A program made the position numbers and the translations under genes. From assembly GCF_001500045.1 (NCBI RefSeq), contig NZ_LQIX01000012.1:310001-374000 (forward strand): 64,000 nt of DNA. Direction: 5' to 3'. Source of the stretch: Mycobacterium sp. GA-1199 (GTDB taxonomy: Bacteria; Actinomycetota; Actinomycetes; Mycobacteriales; Mycobacteriaceae). Of the stretch, positions 62,956 through 64,000 are shown piece by piece; positions within the stretch are counted from its first letter, which is position 1, and every line of letters starts with the position of its first letter. Under the pieces are notes generated by a model, which saw only the letters and a program-made list of their open reading frames with translations, did not search any database and was not told where the DNA came from.

Positions 62956-63134
62956 GGTCTTTACTTTCTCGTGGGTGGACAGGTTCCGGGAGCGGTGAAA
63001 TATCCACGGCCCCGGGCATTTACAACGAGGAAACGTGCGCACCGTGATCGTCCCACGGGGAGAAGCCCGGCCAGACACTTAGAATCGGCGCGAGTTCATC
63101 GCGTCTCGTCCGCGAATGCGCGAATGAACCGCCC

Positions 63135-63181
63135 TTGTCATATGCGGTACCTCCGCGTACCGTATCGGTACCTCGGTGTAC
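63135..63181 (+). promoter_or_regulatory. Promoter with two tandem GGTAC-N6-GTACC operators
   Basis: TTGTCA (63135-63140) and TACCGT (63158-63163) are 17 nt apart, a good SigA promoter. Two palindromes, GGTACCTCCGCGTACC (63146-63161) and GGTACCTCGGTGTACC (63166-63181), 20 bp apart, cover the spacer, the -10 box and the RNA start. This is the layout of a TetR-type repressor binding as two dimers on the same DNA face. No regulator gene lies in the visible flank. Confidence 0.65.
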
Positions 63182-63202
63182 CAGAAAGGCGGGCAGTCCA
63201 CC

Positions 63203-64000
63203 ATGAGCAAGCAGCGTAGGACGATCAGCGGTCGTACCGCGGTCATCACCGGCGCGGCATCCGGCATCGGACGCGCACTGGCGCAGCGGCTCTCGTCGCA
63301 CAGCTGCCCGGTGGCCATCGCCGACGTCGACGAACAGGGCCTCAAGGAGACCGAGGCGTCGTTGCGGGGCCCGGCACTGTTGCGGGTTCTGGATGTCAGC
63401 GATGCCGAGGCGCAACACGACTTCGCCGCCGAGGTGCGGGCGTGGGCACCCGAACCGATCGGGGCGGTGTTCAACAACGCGGGCGTCGCGCTCGGATCAA
63501 CCGTGCTCGACGCCGTGGTAGGTGACGACGACTGGTTGTGGAACATCAACTTCCACGGTGTCGTGAACGGCACCCGGGCGTTCCTGCCCATGCTCGTCGA
63601 GCAGGACGAGGGCGTGATCGTCAATACGTCGAGCGTCTTCGGTTTGGTTGGTATGCCCGGCCAAAGCGCATACTGCTCAGCGAAATTCGCGGTTCGCGGG
63701 TTCACGGACTCGTTGCGTCAGGAGCTGCGTGGGACCGGCGTGTCGGCGGTCAACGTACATCCCGGCGGCGTGAACACCAACATCGTGCGCAACGGGCGGT
63801 TCCACGAAGAGGCGGGCGGACCGACCAAGGAGCAGGTGGTCGAGGAGTTCGCGGCGATGACCAGAACCCAGCCCGACAAGGCGGCGGAGATCATCCACCG
63901 CGGTGTGGAGGCGGGTAAGGCCCGGATCCTCGTCGGTCCGGACGCCTACATGTTCGACGCGCTGGCCCGACTCGCGCCAACGCGCTACTTCGACGTGCTC
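63203..64000 (+). CDS. Short-chain dehydrogenase/reductase, 3' end outside window
   Basis: 266 codons from the ATG at 63203 with no stop before the window end. Cofactor motif [17 protein letters not shown] near residues 15-31; NNAG in AVFNNAGVALGS near 91-100; active site SSVFGLVGMPGQSAYCSAKFAVRGFTDSLRQEL with Y/K near 159-163. After DVDEQGL the acidic residue suggests NAD(H). AGG-containing AGAAAGGCGGG is the ribosome site. Its promoter has two operator palindromes, so the gene is probably induced by a ligand. Substrate unknown. Confidence 0.88.
   Translation, partial: MSKQRRTISGRTAVITGAASGIGRALAQRLSSHSCPVAIADVDEQGLKETEASLRGPALLRVLDVSDAEAQHDFAAEVRAWAPEPIGAVFNNAGVALGSTVLDAVVGDDDWLWNINFHGVVNGTRAFLPMLVEQDEGVIVNTSSVFGLVGMPGQSAYCSAKFAVRGFTDSLRQELRGTGVSAVNVHPGGVNTNIVRNGRFHEEAGGPTKEQVVEEFAAMTRTQPDKAAEIIHRGVEAGKARILVGPDAYMFDALARLAPTRYFDVL

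Overview
The window comes from a mycobacterium, most likely a fast-growing Mycolicibacterium related to M. smegmatis. The evidence is high-GC coding sequence with many GTG and TTG starts, mycobacteria-only families (EspA/EspE, MCE, CYP125/CYP126, LmeA, MshD, DesA1, DUF3073) and a gene order that follows M. tuberculosis Rv0772-Rv0826. Differences from M. tuberculosis are an unsplit oligopeptidase B gene, a pstSCAB operon beside mshD, and several extra genes. These comparisons come from memory of those genomes, not from a search.

Layout. 0-3.1 kb: 3' end of an unknown gene, an EspE-like ESX protein, and a TetR/CYP125-like pair. 3.2-37.4 kb: eight de novo purine genes (purD, purB, purC, purS, purQ, purL, purF, purM) spread among unrelated genes: a Tat-exported esterase, an APC permease, DUF429, CYP126, a TDT-family carrier, an AbiEi/DUF559 protein, oligopeptidase B, glutathione peroxidase, an FAD dehydrogenase, aminopeptidase, a beta-lactamase-like lipoprotein, a membrane hydrolase/CPBP/SDR cluster, an orphan Mce1A-like protein, an SCP-like protein and a cupin. 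37.4-42 kb: DUF3073, YgfZ, a PabC-like enzyme, an amino-acid-type binding lipoprotein behind a structured leader, and a tightly packed minus-strand cassette (34-residue membrane protein, nitrobindin-like protein, lipoprotein). 42-45.2 kb: a sulfur cluster (poly-cysteine leader ORF, DUF4395, CysA2-type rhodanese, SseC) and ThiX/LmeA. 45.3-54 kb: atypical OmpR/GlnR-type regulator, mshD, pstS-C-A-B, phoU and an LCP protein. 54-58.1 kb: dus, desA1 and three tandem paralogous secreted PASTA-like proteins. 58.1-64 kb: TetR/MpaB-type oxygenase pair, a secreted Lys/Asp-rich-tailed protein, four tRNA genes (Lys, Glu, Asp, Phe), an AmiS-type channel with a cysteine hydrolase, and an SDR cut by the window end.

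Regulation visible in the sequence. Six separately transcribed pur genes have a TANNNT -10 box 6-8 nt before the start codon and no Shine-Dalgarno, so they look leaderless. Pho-box direct repeats of GTTCACC with 11-bp spacing stand before both pstS and phoU. A leaderless poly-Cys ORF precedes the rhodanese operon. Tandem GGTAC-N6-GTACC palindromes sit on the promoter of the last SDR. Two genes (a DUF1707 protein and a DUF2334-like protein) are each broken by an apparent frameshift.

No IS element, prophage, CRISPR array or complete defence island was seen. The most unusual parts are the tandem secreted triplet, the 39.8-40.1 kb leader, the poly-Cys attenuator, the 34-residue membrane protein cassette, and a set of intergenic stem-loops with 9-14 bp stems and 23-29 nt loops.
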